Assembly (NCBI GenBank): GCA_949825065.1
Contig: OX463856.1
Location: 17,320,095 to 17,384,094, forward strand
Reading direction: 5' to 3'
DNA from: Odontocerum albicorne
Taxonomy: Eukaryota; Arthropoda; Insecta; Trichoptera; Odontoceridae
DNA length: 64,000 nucleotides
Shown: positions 22,926 to 34,290 of the stretch, in pieces
How positions within the stretch are numbered: the first letter of the stretch is position 1
Layout: each line of letters begins with the position of its first letter
The notes under the pieces: model-generated
What the model saw: the letters and a program-made list of their open reading frames with translations, nothing else
What the model was told of the DNA's origin: nothing
Databases searched by the model: none
Program-made: the position numbers and the translations under genes

Positions 22926-23284
22926 ATAAAGGATTCCAGTCAATATGGCATTAAAACCATCAGTTTGTACTTTTTATTATACAGCTTAATCGCAATAAAA
23001 TTGAATAAGTGATAAAATACGTATTATTTATGAACAAAAATATACCCAAAAACAATTTTTTTTAAATCTTGCTTTGAATAATCCTTAACAAAAATGTTAA
23101 ATAAAATATATAGTTGTATAAATGACAAAAGTCTATAGAGTAAAACCAGCCCGTTTGTAAATATATCGGCAATTAAAACTGGGATTTCTCAGTATAAAAA
23201 ATTAATAACTCAAAACTTTCTTCGCCATGTTTCAATCATTAAATAAGACACACAGATCACCATTGAGGAAAGTCTGATCTCTAA

Positions 23285-23337
23285 ACGGCGTTTTAATAAT
23301 AAATATGACCTAAGTCATAAATATCCTTATACCCTCA
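23285..23337 (-). mobile_element. SINE-1 fragment
   Basis: The minus strand reads gagggtataaggatatttat, then gacttaggtcatatttatta. This matches the segment after the head in the SINE-1 copies at 13030 (reverse) and 2190. Confidence 0.5.
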
Positions 23338-24984
23338 TAATTTTATAATTAATTAACCTTTCCCTTCCGGTGCGAAAAAAATCGCACGTTCCTGTTCTGT
23401 GTATTAAATACACACCAATACAATGTAAAAATGAGCAATTTAAAATTTGAAAAATAGGAATATTCATGGCCAATCACTTAAATTAACTAAATTTGAAGTC
23501 AGAAGTGGTTATATTTGAAATTCAATTGCTGAAAACATGAAAAAACATCGGCCAACGTTCACAAAACGGGCACAGAGACCACTTCATACGAATGCCCAGG
23601 AGCTACTGAGACGGTACTTGGAACACTAACACTGTGTATGTTATACCTCGAAGGAAGAAACAACTGTGAACTGAGATTCTATTTCTTGAGTTCCCATATA
23701 CCGAAGTAGAGTGAGAGTGAGATGTGAATAGCGTTACTTTCTCACCCATAGCGGTTTTTAGAATGAATATACCTACGTCACACACTGGTACATATTTGAT
23801 TATATTGGTGAATTTATTCCTGATTTTCAGAAAATATCTCTGATGTGGCCGATAAGTGCTAATATTTATAAATATTACTTTTTCATTCAATGCGTAAATG
23901 TATTACGGAGGAATACCTAAAATCTGAACCCAGTATTTATTATATTTATAGAGATATTAAAGTTTTTAGAAGCAATGTGTACTTATTACACATCACAGCG
24001 AAGGAAGGGTTAAACATAAGTATTAAAAAACTAATAAAAAATCGTTTGGTATTTCTCAAAATACCCGCATTGATGATGCAGACCAATTAGAGAGTGTGGC
24101 TCGGAGGCAATACTCTCTTCGGCCATATTAATAAAACCTCCGAAATTAGTTGCGCTGGAGTAAACGCGTAACTAGATGTGTTTCGTCGTACGTTGGTTAT
24201 ACTATCGCACGCCGAAAGACAATAATAATATCGTACACTCCATTGTATCAATTAAGGGGGCTTTAAGTCGACCATCAAGAATTAAACATGAAACGTCCGC
24301 TTGAAACACAAGCGTCCTCTACTTCCTCTACGTCCTCTACCGACTACAGGTCAAGGGACAAATAAAAAAAATATATTTTCTTGATACAGTTAGTTTTTTG
24401 TTTCTTAGTTACGCCCCTGTTCGTGCCCATCCAGTTTGAAGAAGTTTATCATCCAGCCGTAAAGGCTATTTCAGAAGACTAGACAAATGGTGTATCCTGT
24501 TTTATATTGTCTGAGGGATGATTAGTTTTGCTAATGGATTATCCTTTGTTCTGTTTGCAAAATTGGTTTAAATAATTATGTTTTATTTATTAAATTCATA
24601 CCAAAGATATAAAATATTTTCCAAAACCACTTACATTATTCTTTTTAGTTCATGCTTCATAACAATAGGTTCAATATTTTATGTAAGTTTTTTTGTTACT
24701 CTGTTTGTTATATTAAGGACACTTAAGGATCATTTATTTTGTTAAAAATTAATAAATAATTGAAGATTTCAATATCTGTGAAGAGAATCAACTACGAGTA
24801 CGTTAATGACTCTCTTCTGGATGTCCTTATACTTGAATGAAGTGCTGACATGCGTACAATATTATTTTTCATTCATAAAATAAGGTGTTATTAATGAACA
24901 TCGATCAGGTGACTTTGTGTGTACGTTATATGAATAAATAAACATTAAGTTTATTTATAGCATTACCTTCGTTTATTTATAGCA
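23338..24984. other. No gene; weak dispersed repeat at about 24080-24240
   Basis: The part gcgctggagtaaacgcgtaa recalls dispersed repeat family 3. The rest is AT-rich without recognisable features. Confidence 0.45.
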
Positions 24985-25500
24985 ATCTTCTTTTTCTTTC
25001 GATGGTCTTACAGCCCATATCGAGCTTTGGCCTCCGTCAATCTTCGCCTCCAACTCCTCCTGTCTTCCGCCACGACCCTCCAATCCTGCGCCTGCAGCAG
25101 CCGGGTTGCACCCCTCTCAACTTCGTCCTTCCATCGCAGCCTTAGCCTGCCCACTCTTCTTCTCCCACCCGGGTGTCCCTCCAGGATTATTTTGGGTGCT
25201 CGCGATGACGGCATTCTCTGCACATGTCCGGCCCATCTCAATCTGCTCAGTCTGACATGTACAGATAATCTGGGAGCTTTGTAGATATTATACAGCTCGT
25301 CGTTGTATCGTATTCGCCAGGTTTTGCCGTCAATAATGGGGCCCAGGATCCTACGTAGTACTCTTCTCTCAAAGGCATCCAGGAACTCTAAGGATTTAGC
25401 TGTCAGTATCCATGCTTCGCATCCATATGTCACCACTGTTCTAATAATTGTTAGAACAGTGGTGGCATATGGATGGGAAGTTCTAATAATAGTTTTGTAA
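24985..25500 (-). pseudogene. LINE-D: 5'-truncated non-LTR retrotransposon 3' end, flanked by long direct repeats
   Basis: An open minus-strand frame (25436-25008) encodes an RT C-terminus. It has VTYGCEAWILT, then FERRVLRRI, RLSRLRWAGHVQRM, GGRRRVGRLRLRWKDEV and a final AEDRRSWRRRLTEAKARYGL. This is the typical tail of arthropod endonuclease-reverse transcriptases. The catalytic parts are missing. The 3'UTR is only about 25 bases and ends gaaagaaaaagaag. Direct repeats flank the insertion: tttatagcattaccttcg and tttatttata at 24957-24984, and tttatagcattacctccg and tttatttata at 25509-25537. They read as a target duplication of about 28 bases. Confidence 0.85.
25420..25474. repeat. Inverted repeat at the LINE-D 5' junction
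   Basis: gcatccatatgtcaccactg followed by ttctaa is answered after about six bases by ttagaacagtgg followed by tggcatatggatggg. The arms are about 27 bp with two mismatches. The left arm is LINE-D coding sequence, so the right arm is an inverted copy of the element's own truncation end. Confidence 0.85.
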
Positions 25501-25544
25501 AGGGATTTATAGCATTACCTCCGTTTATTTATAACATTACCTTC

Positions 25545-25815
25545 ATAACCTTGCCAAGTTGATTAGACGCCTGTCTTTCGACTCGAGGTAGTGGGTTCGA
25601 TTTCCTCTAGAACCCAGATAAAAAAAAAAAGTTTTAGTTTATTTTCCACTTAAGGCATCTTTCTGGTTAGTGGGAATAAATTGCCTTGTGACAATAATCC
25701 CATAAGGTTGTACTTTGTACTAGAAAGTGTATACATGATTCGTTCGGGCACTGCTGTAGCTCCCAGACATGATTTGCTTAGTAATGGTAGGATCGAGTCC
25801 CAAAATAAAGAAATT
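25545..25815 (+). mobile_element. SINE-2 copy
   Basis: Head: ttgccaagttgattagacg, then gtgggttcgatttcctc (box B). The body follows: an A run, then acttaaggcatctttctggt, gggaataaattgcc, ttgtgacaataatccc, gttgtactttgtac, catgattcgttcgggcac. It ends with a second degraded box B (gtaggatcgagtccc). The block order is the same as at 22130-22380. It lies directly downstream of the right target repeat of LINE-D. Confidence 0.8.
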
Positions 25816-25949
25816 TTAATCGCAACGGCACTTTACAAAAAGTCCTTTAAAAATATCTTGAAATTACACATACGCGTAAATAATGTAAAAGGCCTCATAT
25901 CAGTGGAATGGAAACGTGAACAATTCGGACATCCTGAGAAATACTAATT

Positions 25950-26045
25950 TAAAACTTGACGGGCTTTTTGCCATAAGGCAATCTTTCCCGACTAATCAGA
26001 AAAGTGTTTTAATAAGTCTTAGTTAAAATCTAGACTAGAATCGTA
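25950..26045 (-). mobile_element. SINE-2 body fragment (minus strand)
   Basis: The minus strand reads cttttctgattagtcggg, then attgccttatggcaaaaag, then cccgtcaag. This is the shared SINE-2/LINE-B 3' segment. Confidence 0.6.
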
Positions 26046-26514
26046 TTATAAAAAGTACATTAGTACTATGGAAGTGCGAAAGGTGCAATATCTCCAATAT
26101 GCCATGCGCCATTCTAAAAAATACCAACTTCTTCTAATTATTTAGGCCAACACTGGGGACTTCCAGGTTCTGGAATGAGTCAAAAATCATGGCTGAATAG
26201 TCTTTGATAGTCATTCAGGCAAACATCGGCGCATCTGTAAATTAATTCTACATAGCCAACGTTCGGTACCCAAACTGTATGAAATATATGGTATTCTCCG
26301 TTGAAATCTCCTCCATGTTTTTCTTCCTCCTTGCTTTTCCTTCTTTAAAAAATATATTCACTTGACGCAACCTAAGGAGAAGTTCAACAATAATAAAAGG
26401 CAAATTTATATACCACCGTAGAGAGACTCAACCTCGCCTCAAAAGCCTTTTAGCTCCGGAATTAAACCTACTTTTCTTGACAGTTCACTATAGTATTTTA
26501 GTGGGAGTATACTT

Positions 26515-26940
26515 GGACGTGAAAAAACACCGAGAAGAGAATAATACATGCAGTGACAATGTATGACAGAGTATGGAATAAAGTGATAAGAAATGAATGT
26601 GAACTAAAGGCTGGTGTGTTGAGTAAGATGAATAAGAGCACGCTTAGATTGTTTGGGCATGTGGAATAAATGAAGAAATATTAACAACACAGATATATGT
26701 GTATGTATAGTACAACTGAGAGTGTAAAGGCGTGTGAGATCAAGACGGTTAGATCAAGTAATGATATTCTAAAAAAAAAAAAAAAAGAAACGTAGAAAGT
26801 CAAAGAAATCATATAAGTTGTTTGAGGTGTATGGATGCCGAAGAGGCTAAGGATGAGAGTTGAGCTAAGAAAGTCTGGCGCTTTGCCTTCTCTTCCTACC
26901 TGACAGGGAAATGGCGTGATTGTGTGTATGTATGTACTTA
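26515..26940 (+). pseudogene. LINE-E (RTE-like) C-terminal relic
   Basis: With stops and shifts, the plus strand gives VTMYDRVWNKVIRNECELKA, then KSTLRLFGHVE, then a variable linker, and a late cysteine/arginine part ending in a degraded SAYPxGK-type segment (LPTxQGNG). The order matches the C-termini of insect RTE-like reverse transcriptases, and the same family recurs at 33360, 42390 and 43745. It is inactivated by several stops and a long A run near 26772. Confidence 0.7.
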
Positions 26941-28140
26941 TTGAGGGATTTAAATTTTAAAAACAAGTTAAATGTGAGGACAGGAAAGTGGTGACAACGG
27001 CCTTTTTATTTATCTCAGCATCTGCATATGTAAAGAATACATATTCGCCGCATTAATAAGTTTATTATCGAGAATATAATTTTTTTTGCATGAGTCACAT
27101 ATATTGTAGATTATTTTCTTTTTTTTTTGAAAAATCCCAGAAATGTTCATTTCACATCGCGGAAGTAGCGGGTGCAGTATTCAATGGTACCCATTTTTTT
27201 TTAAATGTTATCAATCTGGTTTTTATTTCATTCCTCTCCAACACCTTTAAAGTTTATAACTACATGACAATAAACCCAACAGTTTGAACAATGAATTGCC
27301 AAAATGTAATCCAATGCAATATAACAATCAAAGAACATTATAATATGTTATTAACTATCAGATACACTTTGAAGTTCGAACGAAGTGAAAACTCTCAAAG
27401 CAGATGTCGCCTTAAAGTCCATTAACATTGATAATAATTAAGGTAGCTATCATTAGTAATAACAGGTTCTTCATTATTTTTTTCATATTTATAAAAAAAA
27501 CATGATACATGCTGTAATATTTCATTTTTTTAATTCACGTCCTAATGTGATATTAAAAACATTAAAGTCGCGAGTCAATATTTTATTGCTTTCACATTCA
27601 GCTATCAGTTGATATGCAGGAGCTGTATTGTTCTGTTAAGTGTGATCTTTCTTTTTTGTTTGTTTGTTCTCACGCATCATTTTATAACATAACAGTTATA
27701 TAACAGCTCAGATATATTATAAGAAAACTCAAAACCGTGCACGGTACAGGTTTATCGTTTAGTTTATACTGCTATATTATTCTTATTGATCTATTACAGT
27801 AAATTAAATTTTCCTTCAAACAAGAAAATAAACAAATTCAAATTCCATTTTATTGTTTCCAGGAATGTTGCTTTTCACAAATATTATTTACGCGAATTTA
27901 AATTATACTCCTTCACAAAACACTAAAAGATAAATATGAATGTTTTTGACACTGAAAACCGAATGAAAACTTGCGTACGAATATGAAATAAACACGCATT
28001 AACATTGTGTTCAAATAATTGTGCTTCAATCAATGACTGTCGATCAATGACTCTTCACATACTTTTGTGAACTTCAATCGATTCAATGAATTCAGAATAT
28101 TTGTTTCTTTGTTTACTTTAAATAGTCCTCTAGTAAACGT
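26941..28140. other. No recognised feature
   Basis: AT-rich sequence. The open frames are short and domain-free. Confidence 0.5.
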
Positions 28141-28144
28141 GATA

Positions 28145-28312
28145 TTCTAAGATCGTCTAGATCTACCAAACAGGGTTGTTGTCAAATGTTCTCTTAAGCT
28201 ACACACGTCACCTATACACTTAGAAATAAACTATTTCCCGCCACGGGACCAACAATGTTCAAAACCTTGTCATAATACTCCGCTATATTGGATTTATTAG
28301 GAACGATTATTT
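28145..28312 (-). pseudogene. LINE-F (Jockey/CR1-like) C-terminal fragment
   Basis: On the minus strand a VLNIVGPVAGNSLFLSV segment is followed, after breaks, by LREHLTTTLFGRS. It parallels the 30480-30715 fragment (ITGSTVGNCLSLSV..., FRKYLKTTLFRRS). The GPxxWNxLPxxV...LKTxLF pattern is the usual end of CR1/Jockey LINE proteins. It is short and decayed. Confidence 0.45.
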
Positions 28313-28315
28313 ATT

Positions 28316-28500
28316 TAGAAGGCCGAAGAGTTGATGGCAGGAGGCAAATCTCCTGGCTCCGCAATAAACGTGATTGGACTGGCATTAGGGACGTTGGAGA
28401 TCTTTTTCGGGGTGCCGGGGACAAAGATGTCTACTCTCAGGTGATATTCAACGTTGGGGGGACCTGACATGATATTGGGAAGAAGAAGAAGGAATAATTA
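28316..28500 (+). pseudogene. LINE-G 3' end with GAA-repeat tail
   Basis: The plus strand encodes GRRVDGRRQISWLRNKRDW, then TGIRDVGDLFRGAGDKD and VIFNVGG, a stop, then DIGKKKK from gaagaagaagaagg. The R..SWL.N.R.WTG...LF..A.D pattern with a GAA tail is a common LINE C-terminus in arthropods. It is truncated to about 60 codons. Confidence 0.7.
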
Positions 28501-29150
28501 GTTTATTTGATGAATATGAGGTCGACACCAAAGTTCCACTCATCCCTAAAACAATTCTCTCAGAAACAGATTCGAAAGATATAATGGAGGCATTCTAGAG
28601 GACTTGAATACAAATAAACAAGGTTTGAAATAAATTAGTTCACCATACATAGCCAATGTAGACTTTTTAGAAGCAAAAGAACACAATAATATTTATGGCA
28701 ACAATATCAGTCTGGATGTTGCATTAAAAACTGTTTACCAGAAAATTGAGTATAAGAGAGGGGTGTTACATTACTCGTTTTATATTATATTTACCTATTG
28801 AAAGAGTTTTCTATAAAAAATCAAGATATTTGATGCTATCTTCTAGATTTAAAAATGATTCAAACTATCATTCGGGTAAATCTAAGAAACAAAACCTTCT
28901 ACATGTGTTATACATCAGCTCACAAAGACAATTGGTATTAAAAAAAAAGTAATGGCCCTAACACCGATCCTTTAAGAGTACCATTCTAGTATTTAACAAT
29001 ATGCTTAGAAGATTCTTTCTGGCAAAAACAACGGATTACCTTGCTCTTATATTCATCAATACGTATGGCACTCCCAACATATCAACATATCGTGATTAGC
29101 AATGTAGACATACTGGAACGTACATGAATGTCATTATTGTGTTCATCCCT
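28501..29150. other. No recognised feature
   Basis: AT-rich, with no supported gene or repeat end. Confidence 0.5.
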
Positions 29151-29159
29151 ATAAGTTAA

Positions 29160-29340
29160 ACCTTTGATTTCAAAACCATGTGAGTAAGCCGGACTTGTAG
29201 TTTGCCATTACATCTGCTGAAAACAGATAACAATACTCGCGCACTAATTTACCAGACCGCGCACTAACAATACTGTTTTTAAATTTAGGACATCGGAAAT
29301 CAAACCCGAAACTCCCGGGTGGAAGTCAAGCGTACATAGA
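29160..29340 (-). mobile_element. Composite of dispersed repeat and tRNA-like SINE head
   Basis: 29165-29222 resembles dispersed repeat family 3 (gagtaagccggacttgtagt). 29288-29335 on the minus strand reads gacttccacccgggag, then gggtttgatttccgatg, which is a box B-like SINE-2 head. Confidence 0.45.
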
Positions 29341-29965
29341 TCATGAAAACCGTCCGTTTTACGAACAAGGATGCGTCTTTTTACTATTTCTTCGTCTGTT
29401 TACTCAAATTATTTTTGCAACAAACTAAATATGTTACGTCATCATTCCACACAAAGACTTTTTTTATTGATTTTGTCATTTTACAATAGTTCGAAAAATA
29501 CGTAATGGAAATAGTTGGAAAAGCGAATTCTCGGATAACAAATTTATATTCAGTTTTCCATAATGTGCAAAGTTTTCAAACAAGAAGTTTAACTGTGAAG
29601 CTTTAAATTTTAGTTTTCTCACATCTAAACAACAACACATTTTTAAAATAGAACATTTTGCCCCTACATTTGAAAATAAAACAAGAAGATTCTTTCTGAC
29701 GAACAACAACGGATTACCGTAGTATAATATAATATAGTTATTATATTATATATATAATACATGCAATATAGTCAAGCCGTAAGTTCATATTCATCCCTAA
29801 TCCCTTCATTCTGTATTCTGTTATTCAGTGTCAACGCGTGTATTATTTTTAATCCCTGCATATCTATAGCATTTATTCGAGTCCTTTCAATATTTTTCCA
29901 CGTATCATTTACATGCACCAAAGTTGATACTAAAATACTCCTGTGTTTTAGTGCCCAGACTGGGA
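29341..29965. other. No gene; TA-rich simple sequence at 29725-29760
   Basis: Alternating TA runs (ataatatagttattatat) occur near 29730. The two overlapping frames at about 29760-30054 on opposite strands have no domain. Confidence 0.5.
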
Positions 29966-29969
29966 TTTT

Positions 29970-30036
29970 TTTGAGTACCATCGGGAATCAAATTCAAAAC
30001 TTTTGGGTGGAAAAAAAGCATCTTATCACTTACGAT
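29970..30036 (-). mobile_element. SINE-2 head fragment
   Basis: The minus strand reads gtaagtgataagatgc, then ccacccaaaagttttg, then aatttgattcccgatggt. This has the same spacing as the 7836-7908 fragment. Confidence 0.5.
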
Positions 30037-30334
30037 AGATATTATACTCCATAAATATTTCCTATAAAAATAATAAAAGCGCCGTTTTGAGAGCAGAGTC
30101 TCCTCATGAGTAATTTTATGATACAATTTTTGTCCACATTTTACTCTCGTGCATCAAATTTGTAGGTTTTGATACTGTCCAGTTCGAATTCATATTTTTT
30201 TGTGTCCTTTAATTTTTTTACCATCGCTAGTGTTCTAATATTTAATGTTTTTTTTTTATTTATATTTATCAGTGCATGGCTATCAGTGCCAAATGCCAAT
30301 GGATATCAGTGGCTATCAGTGCCAAAATATGCAA

Positions 30335-30428
30335 ATTTTCAATTAAGGCCTATTTCTCGTTGATAGGAAAAAAATGTCACATGACAATATGCCCGCTAAG
30401 TTGTACTTTCTATAACGGTTTTTTTAAA
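30335..30428 (+). mobile_element. SINE-2 body fragment
   Basis: aattaaggcctatttctcgt, gataggaaaaaaatgtcac and atgacaatatgcccgc, then aagttgtactttctat, align with the SINE-2 body at 25640-25735. The head is absent. A small tandem repeat (gctatcagtgccaaa twice, 30288-30326) precedes it. Confidence 0.6.
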
Positions 30429-30444
30429 CTTACAACTGGGTATA

Positions 30445-30715
30445 AACAACAACGAAACCTTTGTAGATCTTTCAATATGTGATAATAACACATTTGATTT
30501 TAAGTTGACCGTAATGTGTGTGTACAGTGCAGTGTTTATATAACATGAAAAAATGTACAGACCTCCTAAAAAGGGTGGTTTTCAAGTACTTTCTAAAGTT
30601 GTAAACGCTATCTTTATCTTCAACACTTAGAGATAGACAATTTCCCACAGTGGAACCAGTAATGGTAGAATCCCTTTTTATACTACCCACACATATTGGA
30701 TGGATTTGGAACAAT
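30445..30715 (-). pseudogene. LINE-F C-terminal fragment with downstream hairpin
   Basis: The minus-strand frame (30714-30472) encodes DSTITGSTVGNCLSLSVEDK, then FRKYLKTTLFRRSVHFF. This fits the GPxxWNxLP...FKxxLKxxLF C-terminus of Jockey/CR1 LINEs with a lost tryptophan. Part of the conserved hairpin repeat (cctttgtagatctttc) lies at 30450-30478, just past the coding end in the LINE's sense direction. The hairpin may belong to the family's 3'UTR. Confidence 0.5.
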
Positions 30716-32148
30716 CAATTTATTTTTCTTCAAGTGCTTCCTAAAGCACCTAATCATACTTTCAGTGTAAAAACGAACGCTTTCATTTTTATTTAATGAT
30801 TTTTTTTAACTTCCTCTAAAATACAAATTGTACGACTCAACTTTATGGATGATTAAAAAAGCAAGGAGATTTCTGCAGTCATGGTAAATTTAAAAATAAC
30901 CATTTTCCACTTTTCACGGATTAACGAGATAAGCTTTATGTAACTGAATATGTTTTTGAAATTAAAACAAACCTTTTAAATCACATTTTTTTTGGCGTTA
31001 ACATAAACGGTTTGTGGTACAATTTATATGTTATATGTAAATACAATTTTGTAAGTTTGCGGATGTTTATCACGAATAAAAAGGACTTTAATATCCAATT
31101 GTAGAGTTGTTTGAGATAACGAGTTGAATCCGTTGTTGAGGCAACGCTTTTGCTTTTGTTTATGAGTTTGAAAAATAAATCCGCTATAAATTTTGTCTTT
31201 CCGCCAACTCGGCTTAGGACAACTTTGCCCTCGCTCTGGTAGCACTCTGGTAGCACTTGAATGGGGGAGGAAGAAAACAAAGCATATCAATTTTATTTAT
31301 TATTTCAAAATTAATCTAAACACCATTACAACCTTTTTATATTTCTATGAATTTAAGGCATTATAGCAAAACAAACAAAAAATGTGAGGAATGAAATTTG
31401 TTTAATAAGTCATTGTTGAAAAATTTACCTACTTTTTATATGTTATCATAGTGTTCTAAAAAAATTACGTTTCTTAAACAAAGTTATATCAAAATTCAAA
31501 CAAAAAAAACTTAAACTGAATTTCAATTTAGCTCTGATTATGTAAAATAATGACTATGTCAAGTTGAAAAATAACTAATTTAAAATTCTAGATTTTTTTC
31601 TACTTTTCAAAGTATTCGCAATAAATACATTTTTAAGCAAAAAATGTACATAACTGAAATTGGATTAAGCTAATAATCGTTATAAAAACGTTTGTTAATA
31701 AAGTTAAAAGTAAAAAAATATATAATTTGAAGAATTCAGAATTTATAGAGTAAAAGTTTCTTGAATTCGCTGAATTTTTTAGTCAAATTCTTGGCGTTCA
31801 TTTAGAAAAGGAATAAAAAAAGAGGACTCTTATTTTTGTCAAATACATACTGAAACGCATGGCACTCTTATTTTTTATTTTTTTATTTAGTTTGTTTTTT
31901 TTCTAAATCGCCTCCAGAAATTGTAAAAATCTTGATTTTATTGTATTACACTTCCGTCACAAAATTAAATAATACAATTAAAGTTTTCAGTACAAAGAAG
32001 TAATTTTCCTATAACCAGCCATAACAACGTATGAGATAATGTCTGACAGGAGCATGAGATTTTATTTAACATTTGATACAGGTTTTGCCAAGTGACATCC
32101 GACAAATCAATAATATGAAGACAAAAATTAAAAATGTATAAAAATATT
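30716..32148. other. No recognised feature
   Basis: AT-rich sequence with many A/T runs. No supported gene or element. Confidence 0.5.
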
Positions 32149-32400
32149 AACAATTGAAACAATTACTACTCCTGCTTCCCTGTAAAGTTGTTCATTAATG
32201 TCTACAAAGTTTTATAATAGACTTAATCCTCAATTTATCGGCCGAGATAAGAGCTTGATACATAAAGCCATAAACAATTGAAACAATTACTACTCCTGCT
32301 TCCCTGTAAAGTTGTTCACTAATGTCTAAAAAGTTTTATAACAGACTCAATCCTCAATTTATCCGCCAAAATACGAGCTTGATACATAAAGCCATAAACA
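32149..32400. repeat. 124-bp tandem duplication (2 copies)
   Basis: Copies start aacaattgaaacaattacta at 32149 and 32273 and run to cataaagccataaac. They differ at only a handful of positions. The segment atcctcaatttatc with its following bases also resembles, in reverse, 39140-39170, so the unit may derive from a dispersed repeat. Confidence 0.9.
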
Positions 32401-33355
32401 AAACAAAAAAATAATAAATAATTGAAGAGTGCAAAAGGTTTCACCCCCCCTTTATAAAATTTCATTGCTATGATATTGCCGAATGTATAAAAAAATATTT
32501 ATATAAAATATTTTGATTTATTTATTAAAATTTTAATCTTCGCGCCGCCAACACCACGCAGACTTACAATGGGGGGGGGAGGGGGCACAGTAACATGACA
32601 CAAGTCTGATATAAGCACTGCTCTGATAACAAACCGGGATCATTCCGCCTGGAGAGAGCCTCGGGATAGGAGGTAGAAACATGTGTTGCGGGGATTAATA
32701 TAATAAGTGGTAAAACAAAGTAATTTACAGTTGAGTATCAAAATAATGGGTTTAAAGGGGGCAAATTAGTAAGACACATGTTTACTTAATAATCAATGGG
32801 AGATATGTTCTTTTGTTAAGCACATCTTCACTTTGTTTCACCCCAATTTATACATAGTAAACATTTCAATTAGAAAATAAAACGATAATAATTCTTCAGA
32901 AGGAATTAAAGACTCCCATTGTTTGTCAATAGCCCCCAATGAGGGTGGCTTTCCCCTTTGGACAGATAATTCTCAGTCAACCTCCCTTCGGGACAGAGGA
33001 TTTTCAGTCAAAATATTTTAAATTAAACAGCAAGGCCAAATTTCTTTAGTGAACGTTTCGGCTGCCATGATTGAGAATATTATACACGAGATATTTACGT
33101 GTTTAATTCATTATTCACAGTGAATGATACTTGATACAACATCTTAAAGATAGTATTTATTTATTTATTGATTTTTATAAAAGTGTTGAGATCACAAGAA
33201 AATAATTTGATTAAGGTAATGTTCTGAATTCCGTGTTTTAAGAACTGTACACAATAAAATATTTTTAATTCAAATAATTTCAATGGAAAGGTGATCTGTA
33301 TAGTACATGTATTATGCAAAAAAAAAACAGCAATTAGTTGATAAAGAGAACCACC
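32401..33355. other. No gene; poly-C and poly-G tracts
   Basis: A C tract near 32444 and a G tract near 32571-32585 stand out in AT-rich sequence. Nothing else is recognised. Confidence 0.5.
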
Positions 33356-33359
33356 TCCT

Positions 33360-34105
33360 AAGGTTTAACTAAGCGGTTTAATATTTCAAATAAAGTTAAA
33401 CATGGATGTGCACCTTGGTTTAATATTTACATATTAAAGTGTGAAAAAACTACAAAACTAAATGAGTTGCATACAAATATTGAATGCGTATTGCAATATG
33501 CTGAAGACTTGGTCGTGTTAGCAGAGAACGAGGATAAAGTACAGAGTTCGATATTTTAATTATATGAGAGATGCAAAAAGAACGATCTGCAAATTACTAT
33601 TGTAAAATTCAAAGCAATGGTGATAGAAAAGTACGAAAGGAAAGTAAATACGGTATATGGGTGAGTAATAAAAGATTAAGCAAGTTGATGAATTCTGCTT
33701 TTTCGGTAGTATTTTTTTGATGATGGAAGATTTACAAGAGACATATTGCGATAGAAAACAAAGTAAATGGGGAACTTAAATATACATATATACTAAACCG
33801 GACAGTATTAAAATCTCCAAAGATGTTAGTCTATAGCAATATTTTGACTAGCTTCGATGTATGGGTGAAATGTGGTCATAGAAAAAGACCGAGTAGTGCC
33901 GAATACATGCCGTATAAATGCGTGCATTGAGAAAACTACAAGAGGTGACAATGTATGGCGGTATACGGAACGAAGTGATTAGTGAACTTAAATGCTAATG
34001 TGTTGAAAAGAGCACTCTACGATGGTTTGGGCAGGTGAAATGAATGAAGGAAGAAGACTAACGAAACAAATGTATAGGACAAATGAAAGGAGAAGGCGTG
34101 GTGGA
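33360..34105 (+). pseudogene. LINE-E (RTE-like) reverse transcriptase relic including the YADD box region
   Basis: With stops and shifts, the plus strand shows VKHGCAP (equivalent of the GVRQGCxxSP motif), then CVLQYAEDLVVLAENEDKVQ. The latter is the RT catalytic YADD box with its second position changed (YAED), followed by the usual LAE. Further on are a YERKVNTVYG segment, SMYG (for LLYG), a RINACIEKTTRGDNVW part, and STLRWFGQVK. The order is that of the RT palm, thumb and tail of RTE-like LINEs. Many stops make it a dead copy. It is the only catalytic RT core I could see in the window. Confidence 0.75.
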
Positions 34106-34290
34106 AAAAAATAAGCAAAATATTTTTATTTTTTTATTTGTTTTACACATGCCAAGAAATATATAATACATAATTGCGAAAAAACAACAGGTAATTTAAT
34201 TTGGACACACAATTTTAATGGATCTGGGTTTGTTGCCTTTCATTTGTCGTGTCCCCAGTAAACTAGGTTTTTGCCTGTATCTCACTGAGG
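34105..34290 (-). mobile_element. LINE-C 3' end, copy 2
   Basis: This is the reverse of 16405-16556: acctagtttactggggacac, gacaaatgaaaggcaac, cagatccattaaaattgtgt, acctgttgttttttcgcaa and an A-rich tail that reads ttttatttttttattt on the plus strand. It abuts the end of the LINE-E relic. Confidence 0.65.
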
